Shown: positions 1 to 6,840 of the stretch, one piece after another
How the letters are laid out: each line of letters begins with the position of its first letter
How positions within the stretch are numbered: position 1 is the stretch's first letter
Origin: JAVBMB01 sp031552995
GTDB lineage: Bacteria > Bacillota > Clostridia > Oscillospirales > Butyricicoccaceae
Assembly: GCA_031552995.1 (NCBI GenBank)
Contig: JAVBMB010000056.1
Location: 1-10,849 of the forward strand
DNA length: 10,849 nucleotides
Direction: 5' to 3'
The notes under the pieces: generated by a model
Database searches by the model: none
What the model was told of the DNA's origin: nothing
Seen by the model: only the letters and a program-made list of their open reading frames with translations
Made by a program: the position numbers and the translations under genes

Positions 1-980
1 TCACCATTGCCGACTTTCATTATTTTGTCGCCCCATTTCAGCTCTCCAACCGGGCTGATAACGGCGGCTGTACCTGTTCCAAAGCACTCCTGAAGCTTGC
101 CGTTGTCGTATGCCGCCGCAATCTCATCGATAGAGACGCGACGCTCTTCGACTGTGAAGCCCTTGTCGCGCAGCAGCTTAATAGCCGACTTGCGTGTTAT
201 GCCGCTGAGAATGCTGCCGTTGAGCTGCGGTGTTACAACTATGCCGTCGATGATGAAGAATATGTTCATCGCGCCGACTTCTTCAATATATTTGCGCTCG
301 ACGCCGTCGAGCCACAGCACCTGGGCGTAGCCCTGCGCTCCTGCTTCCGAGCCGGCTTTGATGCTGGCGGCGTAGTTTCCGCCTGTTTTTGCCATGCCGA
401 TACCGCCGCGAACCGCGCGGACATATTCGTCTTCGACGTAGATTTTAACCGGCGCAAGCCCGGATGCGTAGTAGGCGCCGCTGGGCGACAGCAGGATAAT
501 GAACTTATAGGTCTGCGATTCCTTGACCTTAAGCTGCTCGTCAACCGCGAAAATAAACGGACGGATGTAAAGCGATGCGCCATCGCTGTGCGGTACCCAG
601 TCTTTATCGATTTCGACAAGCTTTTTCAGCGTTTCGACGCAGAAGTCGACATCAACCGTGGGGATGCAAAGGCGCTCTGCAGACTGGTTAAGGCGTATGA
701 AGTTCTCCTCCGGGCGGAAGAGCAGGATTTTGTTATTCTCTCCCCGATAAGCTTTCAGCCCTTCAAATATCTCCTGTCCGTAGTGCAATACGGCGGCCGA
801 CGGGTGTATTGATATAGGGCCGACAGGCAAAATCTGCGGGTTGTACCAGCCCTTGCCTTCCGCATAATCCATTGTGAACATGTGGTCGGAGAACACTTTG
901 CCAAAACCAAGGGTGGACTCATCAGCTATTTTCGGCATAGGATTCTTGCTGAAAGTAATCTTGACATCGCTGACATTCAT
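1..980 (-). CDS. ilvE: Branched-chain amino acid aminotransferase (class IV PLP enzyme), 3' end cut by window edge
   Basis: The open frame runs from ATG 980 off the left edge: 326 codons are visible, against about 340-360 for the family, so only the C-terminal tail is missing. It catalyses reversible transamination between Leu/Ile/Val and 2-oxoglutarate, using PLP in the cytoplasm. Visible family signatures are HYGQEIFEGLKAYR (residues 66-79), LYIRPF (137-142), the MAKTGGNYAAS segment whose Lys198 should form the PLP Schiff base, YIEEVGAMNIFF (231-242) with the glutamate that contacts the PLP ring nitrogen, and SGITRKS (259-265). The form is the longer, eukaryote/Bacillus-like BCAT type. An in-frame GTG at 989 is an alternative start; the AAGGG-like ribosome site (about 992-996) is close to the GTG and about 12 nt from the ATG, so the exact start is uncertain. 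It lies 78 nt after the GntR gene with no clear promoter or terminator between, so it is probably the last visible gene of the oxidoreductase operon. Next to a 2-oxoacid oxidoreductase, a catabolic role (making 2-oxo acids) is likely, though a biosynthetic role is not excluded. Confidence 0.95.
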   Translation of the reverse strand, partial: MNVSDVKITFSKNPMPKIADESTLGFGKVFSDHMFTMDYAEGKGWYNPQILPVGPISIHPSAAVLHYGQEIFEGLKAYRGENNKILLFRPEENFIRLNQSAERLCIPTVDVDFCVETLKKLVEIDKDWVPHSDGASLYIRPFIFAVDEQLKVKESQTYKFIILLSPSGAYYASGLAPVKIYVEDEYVRAVRGGIGMAKTGGNYAASIKAGSEAGAQGYAQVLWLDGVERKYIEEVGAMNIFFIIDGIVVTPQLNGSILSGITRKSAIKLLRDKGFTVEERRVSIDEIAAAYDNGKLQECFGTGTAAVISPVGELKWGDKIMKVGNG

Positions 981-1058
981 GACGCTCACTATCCCTTCAA
1001 AAAAATATTTATTACACTTTTGTTGAACTTATATTTTTCGCCTTCTTCTGTGTAGAAG

Positions 1059-1748
1059 TCAGTCAAGCTGCACGCCGAACCTGCGCATCGTATTGATAAT
1101 ATGCAGGTGCATAGCGACCTTGGCGCCTTCCGCATTGCGCTCGCGCAGGTAACCGACGATATTGCGGTGGTCGTGCAGCGTGTCCAGCGCTACATCGGGA
1201 GATTCGTTTGCCAGAATAACACCGCTGTGTATCGCGCGGTTGAATATCGGCAGCAGTGATGTTATAAACCTGTTATGCGTCGCCGAGGCGATGGCCGAGT
1301 GAAACAGCTGCTCGGACTGGTCCCATTTTTCGCTTTTCGTCTCAATCATCTTCTCGTTATTAAGGCTGTACTCGAGTATTTTTTCAAGCTCCTGATCGCT
1401 TGCGCGCTTTGCGGCATAGTATGCGGCTTGCGGCTCAAATATCAGGCGCATCTCGTATAAATCTTTAACATTAACCCGCACATTTTTCATTCCGGGCAGA
1501 ACAATGCCTTCAGATATTTCCTTGCTGTTTGACACATATGTGCCCTTGCCGCGGTGGATTTCGAGATAGCCCTGAGCCGCGAGAACCCTGACAGCCTCCC
1601 GAAGTGTCGCACGGCTGACGCCAAGCTCCTGCGCCAAATCAAACTCGTTGGGCAGCTTATCTCCTACACCGAATCGTTTCTCGGTAAGTATCATCTGCAA
1701 TATATCATCTTTGACCCTAGCCGATAGGGCATTTTCAGCCTGAGGCAT
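1059..1748 (-). CDS. GntR-family transcriptional regulator with FCD domain (FadR subfamily)
   Basis: A 229-residue DNA-binding repressor or activator. The N-terminal winged helix (about 8-73) carries the GntR pattern KLPNEFDLAQELGVSRATLREAV split around the recognition helix, then the wing sequence IHRGKGTYV (64-72). The all-helical FCD effector domain follows (about 95-225), beginning with LYEMRLIFEPQAA. Its usual metal/ligand residues are recognisable: His150 in QLFHSAI, His194 in DHRNIV and His216 near the C-terminus. The acidic residue normally written Asp four before the first His is Glu146 here. FCD regulators sense small carboxylic acids such as lactate, pyruvate, gluconate or acyl derivatives, so a 2-oxo or branched-chain acid is a sensible guess, not shown by sequence. 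GGAGG sits 6 nt before the ATG. It lies between the CoA-transferase and the aminotransferase, with a 74-nt gap upstream and no clear own promoter, so it is probably part of the operon it controls. Confidence 0.93.
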   Translation of the reverse strand: MPQAENALSARVKDDILQMILTEKRFGVGDKLPNEFDLAQELGVSRATLREAVRVLAAQGYLEIHRGKGTYVSNSKEISEGIVLPGMKNVRVNVKDLYEMRLIFEPQAAYYAAKRASDQELEKILEYSLNNEKMIETKSEKWDQSEQLFHSAIASATHNRFITSLLPIFNRAIHSGVILANESPDVALDTLHDHRNIVGYLRERNAEGAKVAMHLHIINTMRRFGVQLD

Positions 1749-1822
1749 ATCATTCCTCCGTCTTTATAAGGTTATATTGCAGCAAAATGCTCTTACGCCC
1801 CGGATAAGATTCCGGCCGTCTT

Positions 1823-3346
1823 TTACCTGAGACCGGGCGCTATATCAACTATAAACGGAAGCTGACCCAGAATATCGCGGTTGATGTCAATGCCGGGTGC
1901 GACCTCAATAAGCTTTAGCCCGGCGTCGGTCATCCTGAAAACACAACGCTCGGTGATATAAATCACTTCCTGCCCGTTTGCGATTGCGTTGTCGGCCGAA
2001 AAGCTGACAGTGCTGACTTTTTCGACAAACTTCCGGTTGCGCCCCTCTTCAGCTATCGACAGCGTGTCGCCGGCCTGCTCGATTTTGAGGCCGCCCGCCG
2101 TAAAAGTGGTGCAGAATACGACGCGGGCGGTACGCTGCGAAATATTTGCAAACCCGCCGATGCCAGACAGTTTATTCCCGCTGCGGTGGCTGTTGACATT
2201 TCCGCGTCCGTCGATTTCAAGCGCGCCAAGGAATGTGACATTAAGCCCGCCGCCGTCGTAAAAATCAAACATCTGCGACAGCGTCCAGATTGAGTGCGGG
2301 CCAATTGCGGCGCCGAAATCCTTGCCGGCGGCGGGCACTCCGTTCACCGGGCCGGACTCGACGGTGAGTACGACATCCTGAATCAAATTATTCTTTGCGG
2401 CTTCGGCCGAGACCCCCTCCGGTACACCGACGCCGATATTAACCACGTCGCCGGGGCGAAGCTCCTTTATCGCCCTTTGCGCTATGAGCCGTCGCGCAAT
2501 GTCCCGCGCGGGCAGTTTTTCATCGCGGCGCACGATGTAATCGCGCATCTCCTGCGGCGACAGGGGCATGTCGCCGCTGTATTCCGGGTTGAAGGCGCTG
2601 ACGCCGGCAATCTGTGTCTGCTCGGGGCAGACGGCAATTATATCGACGAGCGCCGCCGGCAGCAACGCGTTCCACGGGCGCTGCCGCGTCTCGATGACGC
2701 GCTCGACCTGGACAATCACCTTGCCGCCCCTTCGGTGAACCGCCTGGGCGACCGAAAGCGTGTCGGCCGCGATGCACTCTTTTTCGAAGCTGATATTGCC
2801 CGCCGCGTCGGCGCTTGTAGCCTTGATGAACGCGACGTCGAAGCTTGGTATGCTGTATTTGAGATGGCGGCGACCACCGATAGTCACCTCGCTGACGAGG
2901 TCGGTTTTTGACCTGTCGTTGACCTTGTACTGACTATATTTCGGGTCGACAAACAGGTTGACGCCAATTTCGGTGATGTAATCAGTCCTGCCGGCGGCGG
3001 ATGCGCGAACCATGTGCATCATGACGCCGAGCGGCAGGTTATACGCCTCCAGCCTGCCGTCGACGGCGCGCCGCGCCGTCTCGGGTGTGCTGGTGAAGTG
3101 GCTGACAATAACCCGCGATACGGCGCCGGAATATACCGGCGCTTCGCACGGAGAGTTTTCGTTCCAGTCGCCAAAGCCTACGCCGTATATCGTCAGGTTG
3201 TTCGGCGAGCCGGTTTCCATGCGCCTTTTCCCCAATTCGCCCATGAGCTGGGCGGGGTTTACAAGCGCCAAAAACGAGTTGTTTATAATGCAGTCGCCAT
3301 CTTTAATATGCTCGACGGCTTCGCGAGCCGTCATGAACTGTGCCAT
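1823..3346 (-). CDS. Acyl-CoA:acetate/3-ketoacid CoA-transferase (family I, fused alpha-beta, YdiF/propionate CoA-transferase type)
   Basis: At 507 residues it matches fused family I CoA-transferases (about 510-530). These move CoA between an acyl-CoA and a free carboxylate through a glutamyl-CoA thioester. The N-terminal half resembles the alpha part (MTAREAVEHIKDGDCI, residues 5-20; KATSADAAGNISFE, 175-188). The C-terminal half holds NIGVGVPEGVS (303-313), then TVESGPVNGVPAAG (328-341), where Glu330 aligns with the catalytic glutamate, and GALEIDGRGNVNSH (374-387). The tail has the family's usual FRM...LKLIEVAPGIDINRDIL ending. Its start lies 3 nt after the gamma-subunit stop, with AGAGG inside the end of that gene, so translation is probably coupled. 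Context suggests it uses the branched-chain acyl-CoA made by the oxidoreductase, releasing the acid and charging acetate or a similar acceptor. The true substrates cannot be read from sequence; propionate, butyrate or 3-oxoacid CoA-transfer are alternatives. Confidence 0.93.
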   Translation of the reverse strand: MAQFMTAREAVEHIKDGDCIINNSFLALVNPAQLMGELGKRRMETGSPNNLTIYGVGFGDWNENSPCEAPVYSGAVSRVIVSHFTSTPETARRAVDGRLEAYNLPLGVMMHMVRASAAGRTDYITEIGVNLFVDPKYSQYKVNDRSKTDLVSEVTIGGRRHLKYSIPSFDVAFIKATSADAAGNISFEKECIAADTLSVAQAVHRRGGKVIVQVERVIETRQRPWNALLPAALVDIIAVCPEQTQIAGVSAFNPEYSGDMPLSPQEMRDYIVRRDEKLPARDIARRLIAQRAIKELRPGDVVNIGVGVPEGVSAEAAKNNLIQDVVLTVESGPVNGVPAAGKDFGAAIGPHSIWTLSQMFDFYDGGGLNVTFLGALEIDGRGNVNSHRSGNKLSGIGGFANISQRTARVVFCTTFTAGGLKIEQAGDTLSIAEEGRNRKFVEKVSTVSFSADNAIANGQEVIYITERCVFRMTDAGLKLIEVAPGIDINRDILGQLPFIVDIAPGLR

Positions 3347-3349
3347 AGA

Positions 3350-3880
3350 TTAAGCCTCTGCGCCTTTGAGAAGCGCCTCGCGGTTAAGCGGGATGAGATT
3401 CGCTTTCTTTTCGCCCAGTTTTTCAAGCAGCGCCTCAAGAATTGTCTCGATATCGACGCACTTTGTTACGCCGAGGTATTTGCCCAGCATGACCATGTTG
3501 GCGACCTTGGCATTGCCCATGTCCTCGGCAATATTGTTGCAGGGGACATAATAGACATCGACATCGGTGCGCTTTGATTTGACGTCAATAACCGAGCTGT
3601 TGATAAACAGCTTTCCGCCTGGCAGCAGCGAAGACTCAAATTTCTCAAGCGACGGCCTGTTCATGGCAATGACGCATGTCGCAGCCGTAACGAGCGGCGA
3701 GGAAATCTCGGCATCGGACACGATGACGCTGCAGTTGGCAGTGCCGCCGCGCATTTCCGGCCCGTAGGACGGAATCCACGATGTATGTTTGCCCTCAACC
3801 ATGCCGGCCTGCGCCAGCAGTTGGCCCATCAGCAGCACGCCCTGGCCGCCGAATCCCGCAAATACATTTTTTTCTATCAT
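3350..3880 (-). CDS. 2-oxoacid:ferredoxin oxidoreductase, gamma subunit
   Basis: The 176-residue length is typical of stand-alone gamma subunits (PFOR catalytic domain gamma). The N-terminal GFGGQGVLLMGQLLAQAG (9-26) is the family hallmark. It is followed by SYGPEMRGGTANCSVIVSD (38-56), another conserved block, and by MNRPSLEKFE (73-82). In the complex this subunit packs against the alpha and beta subunits at the CoA-binding and active-site region; it carries no cofactor cluster itself. The ATG at 3880 has an AAAGG element about 12 nt upstream, a rather long spacing. The gap from the beta gene is 39 nt and no terminator is seen there. The CoA-transferase follows after 3 nt. Subunit order in this operon (delta, alpha, beta, gamma) is the common four-gene arrangement of Clostridia and archaea, unlike the single-chain pyruvate enzyme. 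Confidence 0.94.
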   Translation of the reverse strand: MIEKNVFAGFGGQGVLLMGQLLAQAGMVEGKHTSWIPSYGPEMRGGTANCSVIVSDAEISSPLVTAATCVIAMNRPSLEKFESSLLPGGKLFINSSVIDVKSKRTDVDVYYVPCNNIAEDMGNAKVANMVMLGKYLGVTKCVDIETILEALLEKLGEKKANLIPLNREALLKGAEA

Positions 3881-3919
3881 TGATATACCAACCTTTCACA
3901 TATCAAAATGAAGTGCCGC

Positions 3920-4654
3920 TTATTTTTCCTTCTTGACGCCGAGCGGATAGTACGGAATCATTTGCTTGTCGATCCAGTCCATCGATTCGGTCGCCGATTT
4001 GCCCCAGTTTGTCGGACAGTTTGACAGCACTTCTACCATCGAGAAGCCTTTGCCGTCGATTTGAGCCTGGAAGGCCTTTTTTATGGCATTTTTCGTTTTG
4101 ATTATGTTGGCCGTGTTGTTGACCGCCGTGCGCTCGATATACGCCGTGCCGTCGATAGTCGCCAGCATTTCGGCAATGCGTATAGGCGCGCCGCAGTGGG
4201 CCTGGTCACGCCCGTATGGGGATGTGGTCGTCTTTTGGCCGACAAGGGTCGTCGGGGCCATCTGGCCGCCTGTCATACCGTATATCGCGTTGTTTATGAA
4301 GATGGTCGTAATCTTCTCTCCGCGGTGCGCGGCCTGAACAATTTCGGCTGTGCCGATAGACGCAAGGTCTCCGTCGCCCTGATATGTGAAGATAATATTC
4401 TCGGGATGAACCCTCTTATACCCCGTGGCAACAGCAGGCGCGCGGCCGTGGCAGGCGAGGAACATATCCATATTGAAATAGTTGAACGCGAACACTGCGC
4501 AGCCGACAGGAGCGACGCCGCAGGTCTTTTCACGGATGCCAAACTCCTCGATAACTTCGGCGACAAGGCGGTGGACTCTTCCGTGGCCGCAGCCAGGGCA
4601 GTAGTGAAGGGGCTTATCGGTCAAAACATCTGTCTTTTTAAACACTGTAGTCAT
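3920..4654 (-). CDS. 2-oxoacid:ferredoxin oxidoreductase, beta (thiamine diphosphate-binding) subunit
   Basis: A 244-residue subunit binding thiamine diphosphate, the cofactor that decarboxylates the 2-oxo acid. The CPGCGHGRVHRL start (19-30) is the classic beta-subunit signature. The TPP/Mg site is seen as QGDGDLASIGTAE (92-104) followed by NNAIYGMTGGQ (121-131), the normal GDG...NN pattern. GRAPAVATGYKR (71-82) and the PTTLVGQKTTTSPYGRD block (134-150) are also typical. No 4Fe-4S-binding tail is present, as expected when clusters are carried by the separate ferredoxin subunit. The ATG overlaps the alpha-subunit stop by one base (TAATG), which points to translational coupling and equal output. 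The protein does not itself fix the substrate as 2-oxoisovalerate rather than 2-oxoglutarate. Confidence 0.95.
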   Translation of the reverse strand: MTTVFKKTDVLTDKPLHYCPGCGHGRVHRLVAEVIEEFGIREKTCGVAPVGCAVFAFNYFNMDMFLACHGRAPAVATGYKRVHPENIIFTYQGDGDLASIGTAEIVQAAHRGEKITTIFINNAIYGMTGGQMAPTTLVGQKTTTSPYGRDQAHCGAPIRIAEMLATIDGTAYIERTAVNNTANIIKTKNAIKKAFQAQIDGKGFSMVEVLSNCPTNWGKSATESMDWIDKQMIPYYPLGVKKEK

Positions 4655-5724
4655 TATTTTGCCCTCCTCATGTCTAAGATTCTTGCGGCGATTTGCTCGG
4701 CAGTCGGCATGATGCTGCCCGGAATGCCCTCAAACTCACACGGCTTGATGCCGTTGATGGCAAGACGTACGTCCTCGTACAGCTGGCCGGCTGATATTTC
4801 AACCGTCAATGTCGATTTGACGCTTTCCTGATCGGCCGCGGCGCGCAGCGCCTCGTACGGGAACGGCCAAAGCGTAATCGGACGGACAAGGCCGACCTTT
4901 ATGCCCTGCTCGGCAAGAGTCTCAATAGCGGCTTTGCATATCCTGGCGACTGTGCCGTAGGCGTACAGTATGTACTCGGCGCCCTCGGTGTTGAAGCTCT
5001 CAAAGCGGGTCTCGTTCTTAGTAATCTCCTTATATCTGGCCTGAAGGCGCTCGTTGAGGACATTTAGCTCCTCGGTCTCGATGTACAGCGAGTTGATGAT
5101 GGCGCGGTCCTTATTGTCGCCCGGCTTCCAGCCTGTGGCTGCCCACGGCTTGTCGGCGATGACCGGTTTTTGCGAAAAATCCATCTCAACGGGTTCCATC
5201 ATCTGACCGATGACGCCGTCGGCAAGAATCATAACGGGTGTCCTGTAGTGGTCACCCACGGCAAACGCGTGCTGCATCAGGTCGACAGTCTCCTGAATCG
5301 AAGCCGGTGCGTAGACGATAAGATGATAGTCGCCGTGTCCGCCGCCTTTTGTGGCCTGAAAATAGTCGCCCTGCGACGCCTGAATATTACCGACGCCGGG
5401 ACCGCCGCGCATGACGTTGACAATGACAGCCGGAAGCTCGGCCGCGGCTATTGTGGATATACCCTCCTGCTTGAGACTGATTCCCGGGCTGGACGACGAT
5501 GTCATAACCCTGGCGCCGGCGCCGGCGGCACCGTAGACCATGTTTATGGCCGCGACTTCACTCTCGGCCTGAAGGAAGCAGCCGCCCACCTCGGGCAGTC
5601 TTGCGGACATATATTCCGGAATGTCGTTTTGCGGGGTGATTGGGTATCCGAAGAAAAAGCGGCAGCCGGCCTGAACGGCGGCTTCAGCTATAGCTTCGTT
5701 GCCCTTCATAAGTTTCTTAGCCAT
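4654..5724 (-). CDS. vorB: 2-oxoacid:ferredoxin oxidoreductase, alpha subunit (VorB type, 2-oxoisovalerate-like)
   Basis: This 356-residue subunit contains the pyrimidine-binding TPP domain and the transketolase C-terminal domain. Landmarks in order are MKGNEAIAEAAVQAGC (6-21), FFGYPITPQNDIPEYM (24-39), QAESEVAAINMVYGAAGAGA (52-71), TSSSSPGISLKQEG (75-88), NVMRGGPG (103-110) and FQATKGGGHGD (122-132). Later, GLVRPITLWPFP marks the C-terminal domain. The overall wording of the N-terminal 130 residues matches clostridial proteins usually annotated as VorB, the 3-methyl-2-oxobutanoate:ferredoxin oxidoreductase alpha chain. The enzyme produces acyl-CoA, CO2 and reduced ferredoxin. GGGAGG stands 8 nt before the ATG, overlapping the end of the ferredoxin gene. 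Neighbouring aminotransferase and CoA-transferase genes favour branched-chain 2-oxo acids. A 2-oxoglutarate (KorA) or arylpyruvate activity remains possible because family names are often transferred loosely. Confidence 0.94.
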   Translation of the reverse strand: MAKKLMKGNEAIAEAAVQAGCRFFFGYPITPQNDIPEYMSARLPEVGGCFLQAESEVAAINMVYGAAGAGARVMTSSSSPGISLKQEGISTIAAAELPAVIVNVMRGGPGVGNIQASQGDYFQATKGGGHGDYHLIVYAPASIQETVDLMQHAFAVGDHYRTPVMILADGVIGQMMEPVEMDFSQKPVIADKPWAATGWKPGDNKDRAIINSLYIETEELNVLNERLQARYKEITKNETRFESFNTEGAEYILYAYGTVARICKAAIETLAEQGIKVGLVRPITLWPFPYEALRAAADQESVKSTLTVEISAGQLYEDVRLAINGIKPCEFEGIPGSIMPTAEQIAARILDMRRAK

Positions 5725-5738
5725 TGATGTTACCTCCC

Positions 5739-5948
5739 TCAGTCCTTCTCAATTTGTATTACAGCGTCGGGGCATGTGCGGGCGCATGCGGCGCATGCAA
5801 TGCACAGTGTGAGGTCAATGACCTCGGCAGGGTGATAGCCCTTTGAGTTCAACTTGTCTTTGGACAGCTCGACGATTTTCTTCGGGCAGGCGCGCGCGCA
5901 CAGTCCGCAGCCCTTACAGCGCTCTTCGTTGATAGAGATTTTTACCAT
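5739..5948 (-). CDS. Ferredoxin-type delta subunit with two 4Fe-4S clusters
   Basis: A small 69-residue iron-sulfur protein. Two full cluster-binding motifs are visible: CKGCGLCARACP near the N-terminus and CIACAACARTCP near the C-terminus, each C-x2-C-x2-C-x3-CP. They should hold two [4Fe-4S] clusters that pass electrons from the thiamine site of the alpha/beta subunits to an external ferredoxin. I place the start at the ATG at 5948 because AGGAGG lies exactly 7 nt upstream. An earlier in-frame ATG at 5975 would add nine residues (MNIKIGGLS) that actually encode that ribosome site, and it has no ribosome site of its own. The alpha gene follows after 14 nt. As a separate small gene beside alpha, beta and gamma, it completes the four-subunit enzyme. 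Confidence 0.93.
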   Translation of the reverse strand: MVKISINEERCKGCGLCARACPKKIVELSKDKLNSKGYHPAEVIDLTLCIACAACARTCPDAVIQIEKD

Positions 5949-5955
5949 GGATAAG

Positions 5956-5961
5956 CCTCCT
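5956..5961 (-). promoter_or_regulatory. Ribosome binding site that fixes the ferredoxin start
   Basis: AGGAGG on the minus strand, 7 nt before ATG 5948. It lies within the frame of the longer upstream ATG (5975) and therefore argues for the shorter 69-residue ferredoxin. Confidence 0.85.
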
Positions 5962-6009
5962 ATTTTTATATTCATCCGATTATTTTAAATATTGTAATAA
6001 TAAAACGCT

Positions 6010-6726
6010 TTACAGCCCCTCGTTGATGTATTTATCCCATGTGCGATGCATGTTGACCTCAATCTCGAATACCCTGCCAATGCGTGAGGGATCTATCCCC
6101 CGCTTCAGCGCCATCTCGACAAAACCCTCGAGCGGTTTTTTTGTGCCCGCCGTACCCCAAATCGGGATGCCTGTCATGTCGGATATCTCGGACACGGCTC
6201 TGCAGCCATCCAGGATGTCCTCAGCGCTTGTCTCTCCCGCCAGGTTCGCGTTATTGATCAGCCCTGTGACCGACAGCCTGCAGGTCATCTCAATTCTGCG
6301 CAGCAGGTCGACCGCCTTTTCAGTCGTGTCGGCAAGCGGGCGGAACGGGTTGATGACCATGAGCACCTCGACATTCTCCTGCGGGATATTGTCAAAGTTA
6401 GGCTTATACTGTCCAAGCGCGGTCGCGCCAACCGGGTCGCCTCCGGCATCGATGATAACCGAGCCTTCGCCTTTGGCGAATATCGAATATATCTCAGGCG
6501 GCAAAGACATAATTTCAATCTTGTGCAGCGCAAACGGCGGGGCGATAAGCCTGATACCGGCGGCACTCAATACATCTCCGCGCTCGCCGGAGCGAAAGTA
6601 CGGGTTTATAACGTCAAGGTCGGCCAGGGTGCACGGCCCCATTGCAGCGCGTTCCAACGCCATGTTGATGGCAAGCTCACTTTTTCCGCTACCAAAGTTG
6701 CCGACAAATATGAAGTATTTTTTCAA
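6010..6726 (-). CDS. Uncharacterised P-loop ATP-binding protein heading the oxidoreductase operon
   Basis: A 238-residue soluble nucleotide-binding protein. The P-loop is GNFGSGKS (9-16), only eight residues from the N-terminus. LADLDVINPYFRSGE (34-48) resembles the switch I region of ParA/MinD-like (SIMIBI) NTPases. IIDAGGDPVGATALG (91-105) looks like their Walker B/switch II segment, and GLINNANLAGE (155-165) sits where such proteins read the base. I know no defined function for it. It begins with TTG at 6726: the frame upstream reaches a TAG with no ATG between, and any later Met would remove the P-loop. A weak AGG ribosome site lies about 9 nt upstream. It is the first gene behind the promoter at 6789-6817 and is followed after 61 nt by the ferredoxin subunit. 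Context suggests a role in assembling or maturing the Fe-S/TPP enzyme or in its regulation; this is inference. A kinase or a CobQ/MinD-like ATPase are alternative labels. Confidence 0.85.
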   Translation of the reverse strand: MKKYFIFVGNFGSGKSELAINMALERAAMGPCTLADLDVINPYFRSGERGDVLSAAGIRLIAPPFALHKIEIMSLPPEIYSIFAKGEGSVIIDAGGDPVGATALGQYKPNFDNIPQENVEVLMVINPFRPLADTTEKAVDLLRRIEMTCRLSVTGLINNANLAGETSAEDILDGCRAVSEISDMTGIPIWGTAGTKKPLEGFVEMALKRGIDPSRIGRVFEIEVNMHRTWDKYINEGL

Positions 6727-6767
6727 ATGTTTCGACCTGCTTTCCTAAGAGCCTGTTATCATACAAG

Positions 6768-6778
6768 ATGCATACGTT
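6768..6778 (-). promoter_or_regulatory. Copy 1 of an 11-bp repeat flanking the operon promoter, possible operator
   Basis: AACGTATGCAT on the minus strand, just downstream of the predicted transcription start and about 42 nt before the TTG start. It is identical to the sequence at 6830-6840. Its core, written on the plus strand as ATGCATAC, has the general look of sites bound by FCD-type GntR proteins (AT-rich with a central TA/AT step and G/C half-site bases), but the match is partial. The likely ligand is the GntR protein encoded at the far end of this operon. Confidence 0.45.
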
Positions 6779-6788
6779 GTCTGATGAC

Positions 6789-6817
6789 ATAATAGCACTT
6801 TGATAAAAATAAGTCAA
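6789..6817 (-). promoter_or_regulatory. Sigma-70/SigA-type promoter of the oxidoreductase operon
   Basis: On the minus strand, TTGACT (6817-6812) and TATTAT (6794-6789) are separated by exactly 17 bp. Each box differs from consensus by one base (TTGACA, TATAAT). Transcription should begin near 6782, giving a leader of about 55 nt before the TTG start of the ATPase gene. The leader is too short for a T-box or a typical riboswitch. Confidence 0.82.
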
Positions 6818-6829
6818 CAGTATAAAACA

Positions 6830-6840
6830 ATGCATACGTT
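6830..6840 (-). promoter_or_regulatory. Copy 2 of the 11-bp repeat, upstream of the -35 box
   Basis: AACGTATGCAT again, in the same orientation, ending 12 bp upstream of the -35 box. The two copies are 62 bp apart, close to six helical turns, so proteins bound at both would lie on the same face of the DNA. Around this copy the arms AAAAC and GTTTT form an imperfect inverted repeat. Confidence 0.45.

Noticed and set aside
981..1058. Separate promoter for the aminotransferase gene
   Set aside because: The gap is AT-rich, but no -35/-10 pair with acceptable spacing was found.
1800..1815. Inverted repeat CCGGATAAGATTCCGG between the CoA-transferase and GntR genes, considered as a terminator
   Set aside because: The stem is only 5-6 bp and has no following U-run on either strand, so it would not end transcription; the operon probably reads through.
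2294..2911. A 205-codon plus-strand frame opposite the CoA-transferase
   Set aside because: The minus strand has the catalytic glutamate motif and full-length family similarity; the plus frame is a shadow.
4061..4831. A 256-codon plus-strand frame opposite the beta and alpha subunit genes
   Set aside because: It is antisense to two strongly conserved genes whose motifs are intact; the length follows from GC-rich codon structure on the other strand.
6023..6748. A 241-codon plus-strand frame opposite the P-loop ATPase
   Set aside because: The minus strand encodes a clear P-loop and Walker B-like segment; the plus-strand product is serine- and proline-rich without any motif.
6727..6782. T-box or amino acid-sensing riboswitch leader for the operon
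   Set aside because: The predicted leader is only about 55 nt, without a T-box sequence or a terminator hairpin.
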